A DNA stretch of 6,649 nt from JAABRU01 sp964534335 (GCA_964534335.1 CAZHPS010000399.1:1-6649), one strand, 5' to 3'; positions 1-6,563 are shown, numbered from the stretch's first letter. The notes: a model not told the origin generated them from the sequence alone. A program made the numbers and translations.

Positions 1-1989
1 GAAATGAACCGCTGCATTCAGTGCTACCGCTGTGTGCGCTATTACCGGGAAATCACCGGATACCGTGATTTGGGCGTGACCGGCATTGGTTCGCGTGTGT
101 ATTTCGGCAGGCAGGCAGATGGCATACTGAAAAGCCCCTTTTCCGGCAATCTCAGCGATATATGCCCCACAGGTGTGTTTACGGACAAACCTTCGCGTTT
201 CAAAGGCCGTCACTGGGATTTTGAACAAAGTCCGGGATTGTGCATTAACTGTTCTCTGGGATGTAATACAACCGTATCTGTCCGTTACCGGGAAGTGGTG
301 CGGCAGGAAGCCCGTTTCAGTGAATCTGTCAACGGCCATTTTATCTGCGACAGGGGACGTTACGGATTTTATTATGCAAATTCTGAACAAAGACCCCGAA
401 ATGGGAGGGTGGACGGAAAAACCGTATCACCGGATGAGGCACTGAAAACAGCGGTCAGCAGACTCGAACAGATGGGGGGCAATGCAGCCTGCGCGGGTTC
501 TGCACGCAATTCTTTGGAAACACTGGGTGCATTGCAGCAGATTTGCAAAAGCAAAAATTGGAAAAGCCCTGCTTTTTTCCAGAATGATCTTGTTGAAAAT
601 AATGTGAAAAATGCAATTTCCCAATTCGGATCTGATATTGCTGTTTCTCTCCATGATATAGGAAAATCTGATTTCATTCTTATCGCGGGAGTTGATCCGC
701 TTAATGATGCGCCCATGCTGACACTGACTCTGCGCCAGGCACAGAAATCAGGTGCAACTGTGCTGATTCTTGATCCCAGACCGATTTCTATGCCCTTTGA
801 TTTCATTCATATTCCAGTCAAACCGGAACATATGCCTTTTTATTTGGGAGAACTGATCCGCAAACGCGTTGATTCAAAGTTGGCTGAAAATGAAAAAGCC
901 CTTGCCTTTTACAATGCCATTCCGGATTTTTCCTCTTTTATATCCGCAGAGTATTCCCATCTTCTGAGGGAAATGGCAGACAAATTGCAGAAAAGCCAGC
1001 GAGCGGTCATCATCTGCGGTACAGAAATAGTAACAGCAGAAACACCTGCTTTGACTGCGGATTTTGCACGTCTTCTCCAGTCAGTCAAAAAACAGGCAGG
1101 ATTGTTTTACACCATGCCCGGTGCCAATGCTTTTGGAGCCGCAATTGTATCTGATTCTGCATATTCTTTTGATCAGATTATCACAGATATTGAACAGGGC
1201 AAAATCAAATCCCTTTTGCTGGTGGAAAATGATCCCTTCCATTTTTATCCGGATCAAAAGCGGCTGGAAAAGGCATTGGACAAACTGGAATTGCTGATAG
1301 TCATGGATTATCTGGATTCTTCCTCTGCACGGCGTGCCGATATTTTTGTCCCTGTTCAGACGGTTTTTGAAAGCCGCGGAACCTTTGTCAATTCAGAAGG
1401 CCGGATGCAGCAGATGCCCAAATCTTTCAAACGCGGAATTCCCATTGCAGAAGTTGGAAAGGGCAATCATCCCCCGCGTGAATTTCACCATGAGATTCCG
1501 GGCAGTGATGTGAAATCTGCCAATGAAATTCTTTTGGCATTTTGCGCGAATGTTTCTGCTGAAATGCAATTCATAAGGGAAGTTCCGGAGAATCTGCCGG
1601 AAGATGGCATTCGCGTGAATCTGCATCCGACTGACTGTTTTTCATCCAACTGGCCGTCTGATTTGCCAAAAGAGGAACAGGGGTTTACGCTGCTTCTCAC
1701 AGATCGGATTTTCGGAACAGAAGAATTGTCTTTGCATTCTTCCTGTCTGCGGGAATTGGAAGAGTCTCCCTGTTTATATATGCAGTCCGGAGATGCTCTT
1801 TCCTGCGGATTTTCAGAGCAGGATCTGGTGAAAATTACAACAGAAAGCGGCTGTTTGCAGATTCCATTGAAAATATGTGAAAACATGGCTCAGGGCGTGC
1901 TGATTCTGCCCCGGAGCAGACAGATTTGCTGGCAGATTTTCGGAACTGGAAAGATAAGAATTCAGGCCAATCAGATTTCAAAAATGTAG
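1..1989 (+). CDS. nuoG: NADH-quinone oxidoreductase subunit G (5' partial)
   Basis: Peripheral-arm subunit of respiratory complex I, which carries electrons from NADH through iron-sulfur clusters towards quinone. The frame is open from base 1, and the first Met (base 4) matches the internal E-M-N-R-C segment of E. coli NuoG near residue 150, so the N-terminal 2Fe-2S domain and first cluster motifs lie upstream of the window. Counting from that Met, C4, C7, C10 and C54 (CIQCYRC, then CPTG) are cluster ligands. C80, C83, C87 and C115 (CINCSLGC, then CDRG) form the N7-type 4Fe-4S motif kept in E. coli-type NuoG. Residues about 120-560 form the molybdopterin-oxidoreductase-like domain, recognisable in segments such as LLLVENDPFHF and ESRGTFVNSEGRMQ. 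The last ~90 residues resemble the molydopterin-dinucleotide-binding-like domain. It ends in TAG at 1987-1989, 106 bp before nuoH, with no internal frame break. Identification is secure; lineage is not. Confidence 0.95.
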   Translation, partial: EMNRCIQCYRCVRYYREITGYRDLGVTGIGSRVYFGRQADGILKSPFSGNLSDICPTGVFTDKPSRFKGRHWDFEQSPGLCINCSLGCNTTVSVRYREVVRQEARFSESVNGHFICDRGRYGFYYANSEQRPRNGRVDGKTVSPDEALKTAVSRLEQMGGNAACAGSARNSLETLGALQQICKSKNWKSPAFFQNDLVENNVKNAISQFGSDIAVSLHDIGKSDFILIAGVDPLNDAPMLTLTLRQAQKSGATVLILDPRPISMPFDFIHIPVKPEHMPFYLGELIRKRVDSKLAENEKALAFYNAIPDFSSFISAEYSHLLREMADKLQKSQRAVIICGTEIVTAETPALTADFARLLQSVKKQAGLFYTMPGANAFGAAIVSDSAYSFDQIITDIEQGKIKSLLLVENDPFHFYPDQKRLEKALDKLELLIVMDYLDSSSARRADIFVPVQTVFESRGTFVNSEGRMQQMPKSFKRGIPIAEVGKGNHPPREFHHEIPGSDVKSANEILLAFCANVSAEMQFIREVPENLPEDGIRVNLHPTDCFSSNWPSDLPKEEQGFTLLLTDRIFGTEELSLHSSCLRELEESPCLYMQSGDALSCGFSEQDLVKITTESGCLQIPLKICENMAQGVLILPRSRQICWQIFGTGKIRIQANQISKM

Positions 1990-2017
1990 TGCAAGTACAC
2001 CGTGTGCAAAATAAATC

Positions 2018-2079
2018 CACAAGCAGTATGCTTGTGCTGCGCTAAATGAAACAGTTCACAAGCAGGATGCTTGTGCTAC
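2018..2079. repeat. Two 23-bp hairpin repeats between nuoG and nuoH
   Basis: Two copies at 2018-2040 and 2057-2079 differ at only two positions and start 39 bp apart. Each holds a perfect 8-bp inverted repeat, cacaagca / tgcttgtg, with a three-base loop (gta in the first copy, gga in the second), followed by ct-N-c. They fill most of the 106-bp spacer and end about 16 bp before the nuoH start. No T-run follows either hairpin, so they are not intrinsic terminators. They could be members of a dispersed intergenic palindrome family, or mRNA hairpins that stabilise or attenuate the nuoG-nuoH transcript. The sequence supports the repeats; their role is unknown. Confidence 0.85.
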
Positions 2080-2095
2080 TATAAAGGATAAAATC

Positions 2096-3082
2096 ATGCT
2101 GACATGGATTGCCGGATTTGTTGTTATGCTTGTAAAAATGGGACTGGTTCTGGGGGTTCTGCTTTTTGTGGCAGCCTATCTGGTATGGGCGGAACGCAGA
2201 CTGCTGGGACGGCTGCAGGTGCGCCTTGGCCCTAACCGTACAGGAATATTTGGCCTGCTGCAACCCATTGCAGATGCAGTCAAAATGCTCTGCAAAGAGG
2301 ATATTATTCCGGAAGCGGCGGATCGCATGATTTTCATGCTCGCTCCCGGCGTGGTTGCAATAACTGCCCTGCTCATGTTCGCTGTTGTGCCATTCGGCCC
2401 CACCATTACGCTGTATGGCAGGGAAATTCCTATGGTCATTTCAGACATGAATGTGGCTCTGCTCTATGTATTTGCACTGTCTTCTCTGGGCGTTTACGGC
2501 GTTGCACTGGGCGGCTGGGCTTCCAATTCCAAATTTGCATTATTGGGCGGCATTCGGGGAGCGGCCCAGATGATCAGTTATGAACTGTCTCTGGGACTTT
2601 CCTTGATTCCCATTGTTATGCTTGCGGGTTCCTTCAGTCTGGTGGATATTGTCAATGCACAGGCAAATTATCCCTATCTCCTGATACAGCCTGTGTCTTT
2701 TATCATTTTTGTCATCAGTGCAATGGCAGAAAGCAAGCGTATTCCCTTTGATCTGCCGGAAGCGGAAAACGAACTGGGCGCAGGATTTCACACAGAATAC
2801 AGCGGTATGCGTTTCGGACTTTTTTTCATTGGTGAATATGTCCACATGCAGGTTCTGGGCGCGCTGGTGGCTGTATTCTTCCTCGGTGGATGGAGAGGCC
2901 CTTTTCTGCATCCCGCACTTTGGCTGCTGGTGAAAATTATTTTTGTAACATTGGTAATGATATGGATACGGGGAACCCTGCCGCGTCTGCGCTATGATCA
3001 GTTGATGGAATTCGGCTGGAAAGTGCTGATTCCGGTGTCTTTGGTGAATATTCTGATTACCGGAGCGGTGATACTGATATAA
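2096..3082 (+). CDS. nuoH: NADH-quinone oxidoreductase subunit H
   Basis: Membrane subunit of complex I (homologue of mitochondrial ND1) that helps form the quinone-binding chamber at the junction of the peripheral and membrane arms. At 328 residues it has the normal family length (E. coli about 325). The family signatures are present: WAERRLLGRLQVRLGPNRTG at residues 31-50, GLLQPIADAVKMLCKEDIIP at 53-72, FDLPEAENELGAGFHTEYSGM at 218-238 and GTLPRLRYDQLMEFGWK at 293-309. About eight hydrophobic segments are visible (near 5-30, 80-100, 118-141, 158-180, 194-211, 240-265, 273-293 and 308-326). The ATG at 2096 is preceded by AAGGA at 2084-2088, so the start is well supported. It follows nuoG as in the usual nuo order, but the next gene is not nuoI; a toxin-antitoxin-like cassette begins 33 bp after the stop. 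It is probably co-transcribed with nuoG. Confidence 0.97.
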   Translation: MLTWIAGFVVMLVKMGLVLGVLLFVAAYLVWAERRLLGRLQVRLGPNRTGIFGLLQPIADAVKMLCKEDIIPEAADRMIFMLAPGVVAITALLMFAVVPFGPTITLYGREIPMVISDMNVALLYVFALSSLGVYGVALGGWASNSKFALLGGIRGAAQMISYELSLGLSLIPIVMLAGSFSLVDIVNAQANYPYLLIQPVSFIIFVISAMAESKRIPFDLPEAENELGAGFHTEYSGMRFGLFFIGEYVHMQVLGALVAVFFLGGWRGPFLHPALWLLVKIIFVTLVMIWIRGTLPRLRYDQLMEFGWKVLIPVSLVNILITGAVILI

Positions 3083-3115
3083 AAATGCCAAAGCTGCATT
3101 ATAAGGGACAATAAT

Positions 3116-3385
3116 ATGAAATTACATGATATTCTGGCAGATATTCATGCACTGGAAGAAGAATTGCTGGAATTTGAGCACAGATACGGAATCCGCTCAG
3201 AAGTATTTTATGCAGCATATGCCAGCGGAGAAGAACCGGAAGATGATCAATGGGTTCTGGATTTCGGAGAGTGGGCAAGTATTTACAGAACATGGCTGAC
3301 CCGTCAGGCTGAGTATCGCAATGAACTGGAAAAATTTCAGGAATATCCTCACAGTCTGAGAGGGCTGATAAGAGTGGCCGCATGA
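3116..3385 (+). CDS. Small acidic helical protein, putative antitoxin partner of a DUF6516 toxin
   Basis: An 89-residue protein, rich in Glu and Asp, with no signal peptide or membrane segment. Residues 1-22 (MKLHDILADIHALEEELLEF) look like an amphipathic, coiled-coil-prone helix. This is followed by a region with YGIRSEVFYAAYASGE (24-39) and an aromatic stretch, WVLDFGEWASIYRTW (46-60), then a charged helix to about 77. No helix-turn-helix or ribbon-helix-helix motif is apparent. The start at 3116 has AAGGGA at 3103-3108. The stop overlaps the next gene's start (ATGA at 3382-3385), indicating translational coupling. Similar short ORFs are, from memory, often placed directly before DUF6516 genes, and small acidic first genes are typical of antitoxins. 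The antitoxin role is inference from this arrangement; a different accessory partner is possible. Confidence 0.6.
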   Translation: MKLHDILADIHALEEELLEFEHRYGIRSEVFYAAYASGEEPEDDQWVLDFGEWASIYRTWLTRQAEYRNELEKFQEYPHSLRGLIRVAA

Positions 3386-3822
3386 TGAATCATTTGCGTA
3401 CTCCTGAAGATTACGAGTTGTTTCTGTACACCCTGTCTGACCATTTTCCTTCTGTGTGCCGTTCCACACTCACTTTTGTGAGGAAAGGTATATCGCTTGG
3501 TCGTGTGGCTGGGGAACTGTTTTTTGAACATGGAATCCGGCTGACAGTTCGTGAACGTATTCTCTGGCAGAGATTACCTGCTGTAATAGACTGGTATGGT
3601 TACGAAGTATGGCATGAAAAGGAAAAACTGTACTGGTATGATTCTCAGCCACATCCTGATGATCATACGCTCCGAAGCACCGATCCTCACCATAAACATA
3701 TCCATCCGGATATGAAGCATAATCGGATTCCGGCACCGAATATGCGTTTTACAGGAGAAAATTTTACTTTACTTATCAAAGAAATAGAAGAACTGATTAA
3801 AAAAATGCAGGATAAAGCATAA
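3382..3822 (+). CDS. DUF6516 / TumE-like toxin family protein
   Basis: A 146-residue protein whose C-terminal half has the signature I associate with the DUF6516 family, called TumE-type toxins in toxin-antitoxin annotation: YEVWHEKEKLYWYDSQPHP at residues 74-92, then DPHHKHIHPDMKHNR at 101-115, IPAPNMRF at 116-123 and a final helix, FTLLIKEIEELIKKM, at 128-142. The His- and Lys-rich block could be catalytic or RNA-binding, but no reaction can be read from the sequence. The N-terminal part (1-70) holds VRKGISLGRVAGELFFEHGIRLTVRERI. The ATG at 3382 overlaps the TGA of the upstream gene, and a second in-frame ATG follows at once. The pairing with a small acidic upstream gene supports a toxin-antitoxin module. 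The family call is from recall of sequence pattern and the toxic activity is inferred from the family. Confidence 0.75.
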   Translation: MMNHLRTPEDYELFLYTLSDHFPSVCRSTLTFVRKGISLGRVAGELFFEHGIRLTVRERILWQRLPAVIDWYGYEVWHEKEKLYWYDSQPHPDDHTLRSTDPHHKHIHPDMKHNRIPAPNMRFTGENFTLLIKEIEELIKKMQDKA

Positions 3823-4005
3823 AATTGCCGATGAGAATCAATCTCCGGATCAGATTAACATTGCTGTCAGGCATATTATCAGGCAGTACAAACTGGATAA
3901 CCTTAAAATTGTCAATAGGATAGATTAACTGGGGCTATTGCAGAATTACGGACTGTTCGAAATACTTTTATGATAGTCAACCTGACTGAGGCATGAAAGA
4001 GGAAA
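3823..4005. other. Spacer without a clear gene, possible coding remnants
   Basis: This 183-bp stretch separates the toxin-like gene from the methyltransferase fusion. One frame is open from 3797 to a TAA at 3926-3928 and reads, from 3827, like a protein tail (ADENQSPDQINIAVRHII and on). A second frame is open from 3919 to a TGA at 3994-3996 and reads TGAIAELRTVRNTFMIVN in part. Neither has a start codon with a ribosome binding site, and I recognise neither. They may be worn gene ends or chance. A TATGAT box at 3969-3974 could be a -10 element for the downstream gene, but no convincing -35 is visible. No terminator hairpin is seen after 3822. Confidence 0.35.
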
Positions 4006-5703
4006 ATGAACCAACTGATTTTGGGCGACTGTCTTGAGGCACTGAAAAAAATTGACGCGGAAAGCATTGATTTAATCTATCTTGATCCCCCGTTTTTTTC
4101 AAACAGAAATTATGAAGTGATTTGGGGAGATGCCGGTGAAAGCAGAAGTTTTCAGGATCGCTGGTCAGGCGGAATTGATCATTACATTGCATGGCTGAAA
4201 GAGCGGGTTGCGGAAATGCACCGGGTTCTGAAATCAGCAGGTTCCATTTTTCTGCACTGTGACTGGCACGCCAACGCTTATATCAGAGTCTATATTCTTG
4301 ACAAAATTTTTGGAGAAAAAAATTTCAGAAATGAAATCATCTGGCAAAGAACACAGTCAATGAAAGCACAGAGTTCTTTTTTCAGTAAAACAAAAGATTC
4401 GATTCTGGCATACTCAAAAACAGACAAATTTGTATTCAATCAGCAGGTTAAGCCTTACTCAAAAATGAACATGCCGAAGCATTTCAACAGGGTGGAACAA
4501 AATACAGGCAGAATTTTTACACTTGACAATTTTACACAGCAGGGTCAGGGGGAAGCACGCTGTTTTGGTGAATATGGCGTTCTCGAACCGCCTAAAAACA
4601 AACATTGGATTTGGACACAGGAGAAAATAGATGAAGGATTGAAAAAAGGAATAATTGTGTTTTCAAAAAATGGTGTCCCCAGATTGAAAAGATATTTGGA
4701 TGAAATGAAAGGAGAATATATTTCAGATATTTGGACGGATATTTCAGAAATACAGTCATACAACAGGGAACGCATCGGTTATCCCACGCAGAAACCTGAA
4801 GCACTGGTGGAAAGAATCATCAACTGTGCATCCAATAAAAATGATATTGTATTGGATCCTTTTGTCGGCGGAGGCACAACGGTTGCGGTTGCGGACAGAC
4901 TGGAGCGTCAGTGGATTGGCATTGATCAGTCTGTATCTGCCATCAAAGTGAGTGAAATGCGGCTCAACCGGCAAAGCACCCTGTTTTCAAAACCCTTTGT
5001 TGTCCAACTGCACAAATACGATTATGACACTCTGCGTTATAAAGACGCTTTTGATTTTGAAACATGGATTATCGGTCAGTACGGCGGATTTGCAAACACA
5101 AAGCAGAAAAGTGATTTTGGCACAGACGGAAAAACAAAAGAAGGAAAGCCGCTTCAGGTGAAACGCTCTGACAACATCGGCAGAAATGTGATTGACAATT
5201 TTCTCTCTGCATGTAAACGCTATGATAAAACACTGTTTGAAAAAAACAGGGAAGCTGGAGCGTCAGTCGGCGTTATCATTGCCTTCAGTTTTGGCAAAGG
5301 GGCAGTTCAGGAAGCTGCAAGACTGAAAAACGAAGAAAATATCATCATAGAACTTGTCAGAGTTGATGAAATTGTTCCCATTGCAAAAAAACCTGTACTG
5401 ACGGTTGTGTTTCATGATTTGGGAACAGACAAAAAAGACCTGCGGGAAATAGAATTTATTGCAAAAGGTGAATCAGAATCCGGTGTTGAATTTTACGCAT
5501 GGGACTGGAATTACAATGAGGAAAAAGCGATATTCAGACCTGAGATACTCAGAGACAAAGAAGGCAGACAGATTCACAAATTCAAAGCAGGAATCCACTG
5601 CATAGGTGTAAAAGTTGTGGACAATGACGGTTTGGAGAGCATGGAAGTGATAAAATTAAAAGTGAACGGAAATATTGAGAAAAATGAAAAACAGGCAGGT
5701 TAA
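4006..5703 (+). CDS. DNA methyltransferase fused to Mrr-like nuclease and PKD-like domains (putative single-chain restriction-modification enzyme)
   Basis: A 565-residue protein with three regions. Residues 1-325 are a beta-class amino-methyltransferase with the motif IV half first: LGDCLEALKK (6-15) and YLDPPFF (25-31). A variable target-recognition-type stretch follows (about 110-250), then GYPTQKPEALVERII (258-272), the SAM-binding motif I DPFVGGGTT (284-292) and WIGID (303-307). DPPF favours N6-adenine as the product. Residues about 345-455 resemble an Mrr-type PD-(D/E)XK nuclease: E352 in FETWI, D374 in GTDG, and Q384-x-K386 in LQVKRS, followed by NIGRNVIDNF. Residues about 463-555 look like a PKD/Ig-like beta sandwich (FYAWDWNY, then GVKVVDNDGLESMEVIKLKV). 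No separate restriction or specificity gene is adjacent. The start at 4006 has GAGG only a few bases upstream, so spacing is tight but the protein begins at the expected motif. Methyltransferase is certain; nuclease activity is inference from the motif. Confidence 0.88.
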   Translation: MNQLILGDCLEALKKIDAESIDLIYLDPPFFSNRNYEVIWGDAGESRSFQDRWSGGIDHYIAWLKERVAEMHRVLKSAGSIFLHCDWHANAYIRVYILDKIFGEKNFRNEIIWQRTQSMKAQSSFFSKTKDSILAYSKTDKFVFNQQVKPYSKMNMPKHFNRVEQNTGRIFTLDNFTQQGQGEARCFGEYGVLEPPKNKHWIWTQEKIDEGLKKGIIVFSKNGVPRLKRYLDEMKGEYISDIWTDISEIQSYNRERIGYPTQKPEALVERIINCASNKNDIVLDPFVGGGTTVAVADRLERQWIGIDQSVSAIKVSEMRLNRQSTLFSKPFVVQLHKYDYDTLRYKDAFDFETWIIGQYGGFANTKQKSDFGTDGKTKEGKPLQVKRSDNIGRNVIDNFLSACKRYDKTLFEKNREAGASVGVIIAFSFGKGAVQEAARLKNEENIIIELVRVDEIVPIAKKPVLTVVFHDLGTDKKDLREIEFIAKGESESGVEFYAWDWNYNEEKAIFRPEILRDKEGRQIHKFKAGIHCIGVKVVDNDGLESMEVIKLKVNGNIEKNEKQAG

Positions 5704-5729
5704 ATGAACGAAGGAGGATAAAACAGGAA
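5704..5729 (+). promoter_or_regulatory. Strong ribosome binding site inside a five-codon mini-ORF
   Basis: The 26-bp gap before the carbonic-anhydrase gene holds AAGGAGGA at 5711-5718, a near-perfect Shine-Dalgarno sequence. It lies about 12 bases before the ATG at 5730, longer than the usual 5-9. The same bases also form a mini-ORF, ATG at 5704 to TAA at 5719-5721 (M-N-E-G-G), starting directly after the methyltransferase stop. The short gap suggests both genes share a transcript. Whether the mini-ORF is translated is unknown; it may be chance. Confidence 0.5.
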
Positions 5730-6251
5730 ATGATACTGGAATGCAAGGGAAAAAAACCTGTTATCGGTAAAAACGTATTTATTGCACTCAATGCAACCAT
5801 CATCGGAAATGTGGAGATCGGGGACAACTCCAGTGTATGGTACAATACAGTAATACGGGGAGATACGGATGCCATCATTATTGGCAAAAACACCAATATT
5901 CAGGACAACTGCACACTTCATGCAGATGAGGGCAAACCCACAGTGATCGGGGATAATGTAACGGTCGGCCATAATGCGGTTGTTCACGGCTGCACAGTGG
6001 AGGATAACTGTCTGATTGGCATTCATTCCACAGTGCTTAACGGAGCGGTGATCCGCAAAGGCTCCATTGTCGGGTCCAATGCAGTGGTTCCGGAAGGCCG
6101 GGAGGTCGGCCCCTTTCATCTGGTCACAGGCATACCGGCTTCCCTGAAAAAGGAACTCAAACCCGATATTGTGGATGTTCTGCAGGTTCCCGCGAATGTC
6201 TATCTCGGTCTGGCCGGAGAGCATAGGAAAAACAAAGTGTGTGCCGAGTAA
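5730..6251 (+). CDS. Gamma-class carbonic anhydrase family protein (left-handed beta-helix)
   Basis: A 173-residue protein built of hexapeptide repeats such as IGKNVF, IGNVEI, IGKNTN, IGDNVT and IVGSNAVV, which fold as a left-handed parallel beta-helix and normally form a trimer. The three zinc-ligand histidines of the gamma carbonic anhydrase family are in place: H64 in CTLHADE, and H81 and H86 in VGHNAVVHGC. R43 (VIRGD) and Q58 (NIQDN) match conserved residues near the active site. A GIPASLKKEL segment (134-143) begins the C-terminal helix. Length and motifs match the YrdA/CaiE/PaaY-like branch. Zinc binding is likely, but many members of this branch have little or no measured CO2 hydration activity, so the reaction is uncertain. 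The protein is cytoplasmic, with no signal peptide. It follows the methyltransferase fusion by 26 bp and may share its transcript without a functional link. Confidence 0.93.
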   Translation: MILECKGKKPVIGKNVFIALNATIIGNVEIGDNSSVWYNTVIRGDTDAIIIGKNTNIQDNCTLHADEGKPTVIGDNVTVGHNAVVHGCTVEDNCLIGIHSTVLNGAVIRKGSIVGSNAVVPEGREVGPFHLVTGIPASLKKELKPDIVDVLQVPANVYLGLAGEHRKNKVCAE

Positions 6252-6329
6252 ATCTCCGGCACCATGAACCGGCAAAATTTACTGATGTTACGCAGCCCTT
6301 TCAGAAATCAGGAAATTATTCTTTTTCAC

Positions 6330-6398
6330 GTCATTCCCGTGTAAGCATGAATCCATTTATTTCAACTGGTTCCGGATACCGGCTTTTGCCGGTATGAC
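6330..6398. repeat. REP-like palindromic element of the GTCATTCC type
   Basis: The arms are imperfect inverted repeats of 25 bp: 6330-6354 begins gtcattcccg and 6374-6398 ends ccggtatgac, agreeing at about 17 of 25 positions, with gtcat, aagc and atcc shared. The right arm is itself a tight hairpin, taccggc-tttt-gccggta (6377-6394). Elements beginning GTCATTCC with AAGC inside are widespread intergenic repeats in many bacteria, often thought to be moved by RAYT-type transposases. No such transposase lies in this window. Confidence 0.7.
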
Positions 6399-6563
6399 TA
6401 TACCATTACTCAGAAGATTTGATGGTACAGCCACGAATTTCACGAATGACACGAATTACATGAATTATGGTTTGTGCATTCGTGCATATTCGTGTTATTC
6501 GTGGCTGAGGCAACCCTTTCGAATGCGGTATTTTATAACCGAAATGTTTCAAGTAATGGTATA
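6399..6563. repeat. 165-bp unit bounded by a 12-bp perfect inverted repeat
   Basis: tataccattact at 6399-6410 and agtaatggtata at 6552-6563 are exact reverse complements. The left arm begins at the very next base after the REP-like element ends (6398). The unit encloses the CACGAAT palindrome. It may be a small insertion nested in the larger 298-bp unit, or part of one folded structure. No coding potential and no target duplication are seen. Confidence 0.55.
6429..6506. repeat. CACGAAT / ATTCGTG palindromic array
   Basis: A 78-bp dyad with perfect 10-bp ends, agccacgaat (6429-6438) and attcgtggct (6497-6506). The left half has CACGAAT three times (6432, 6441, 6450), with a degenerate catgaat at 6459. 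The right half has ATTCGTG three times (6478, 6488, 6497). Copies start 9 or 10 bp apart, close to one helical turn. The sequence would form a long interrupted hairpin with a centre near 6467. Similar arrays recur in environmental bacterial genomes from memory; a protein-binding role is only a possibility. Confidence 0.8.

Noticed and set aside
372..806. 144-residue minus-strand open frame inside nuoG
   Set aside because: Antisense to the conserved nuoG coding sequence with no recognisable motif.
2018..2079. The two hairpins as a CRISPR array
   Set aside because: Only two copies, a single 16-bp interval between them, and no cas genes; they are simple palindromic repeats.
2540..3091. 183-residue minus-strand open frame opposite nuoH
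   Set aside because: It lies fully antisense to a strongly conserved nuoH, is His- and Gln-rich as expected of antisense shadows of membrane proteins, and matches no family I know.
4006..5703. Methyltransferase as the Mod subunit of a type III system
   Set aside because: Beta-class motifs would fit, but no res helicase-nuclease gene follows; the next gene is a carbonic anhydrase and the C-terminal half carries its own nuclease-like motif.
6213..6260. 8-bp inverted repeat gccggaga / tctccggc spanning the carbonic anhydrase stop codon as a terminator
   Set aside because: The loop is 32 bases long and no T-run follows, so it does not look like an intrinsic terminator.
5700..6275. 191-residue minus-strand open frame opposite the carbonic anhydrase gene
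   Set aside because: Antisense to a gene with clear catalytic motifs; its composition is that of a hexapeptide-repeat shadow and it has no family motif.
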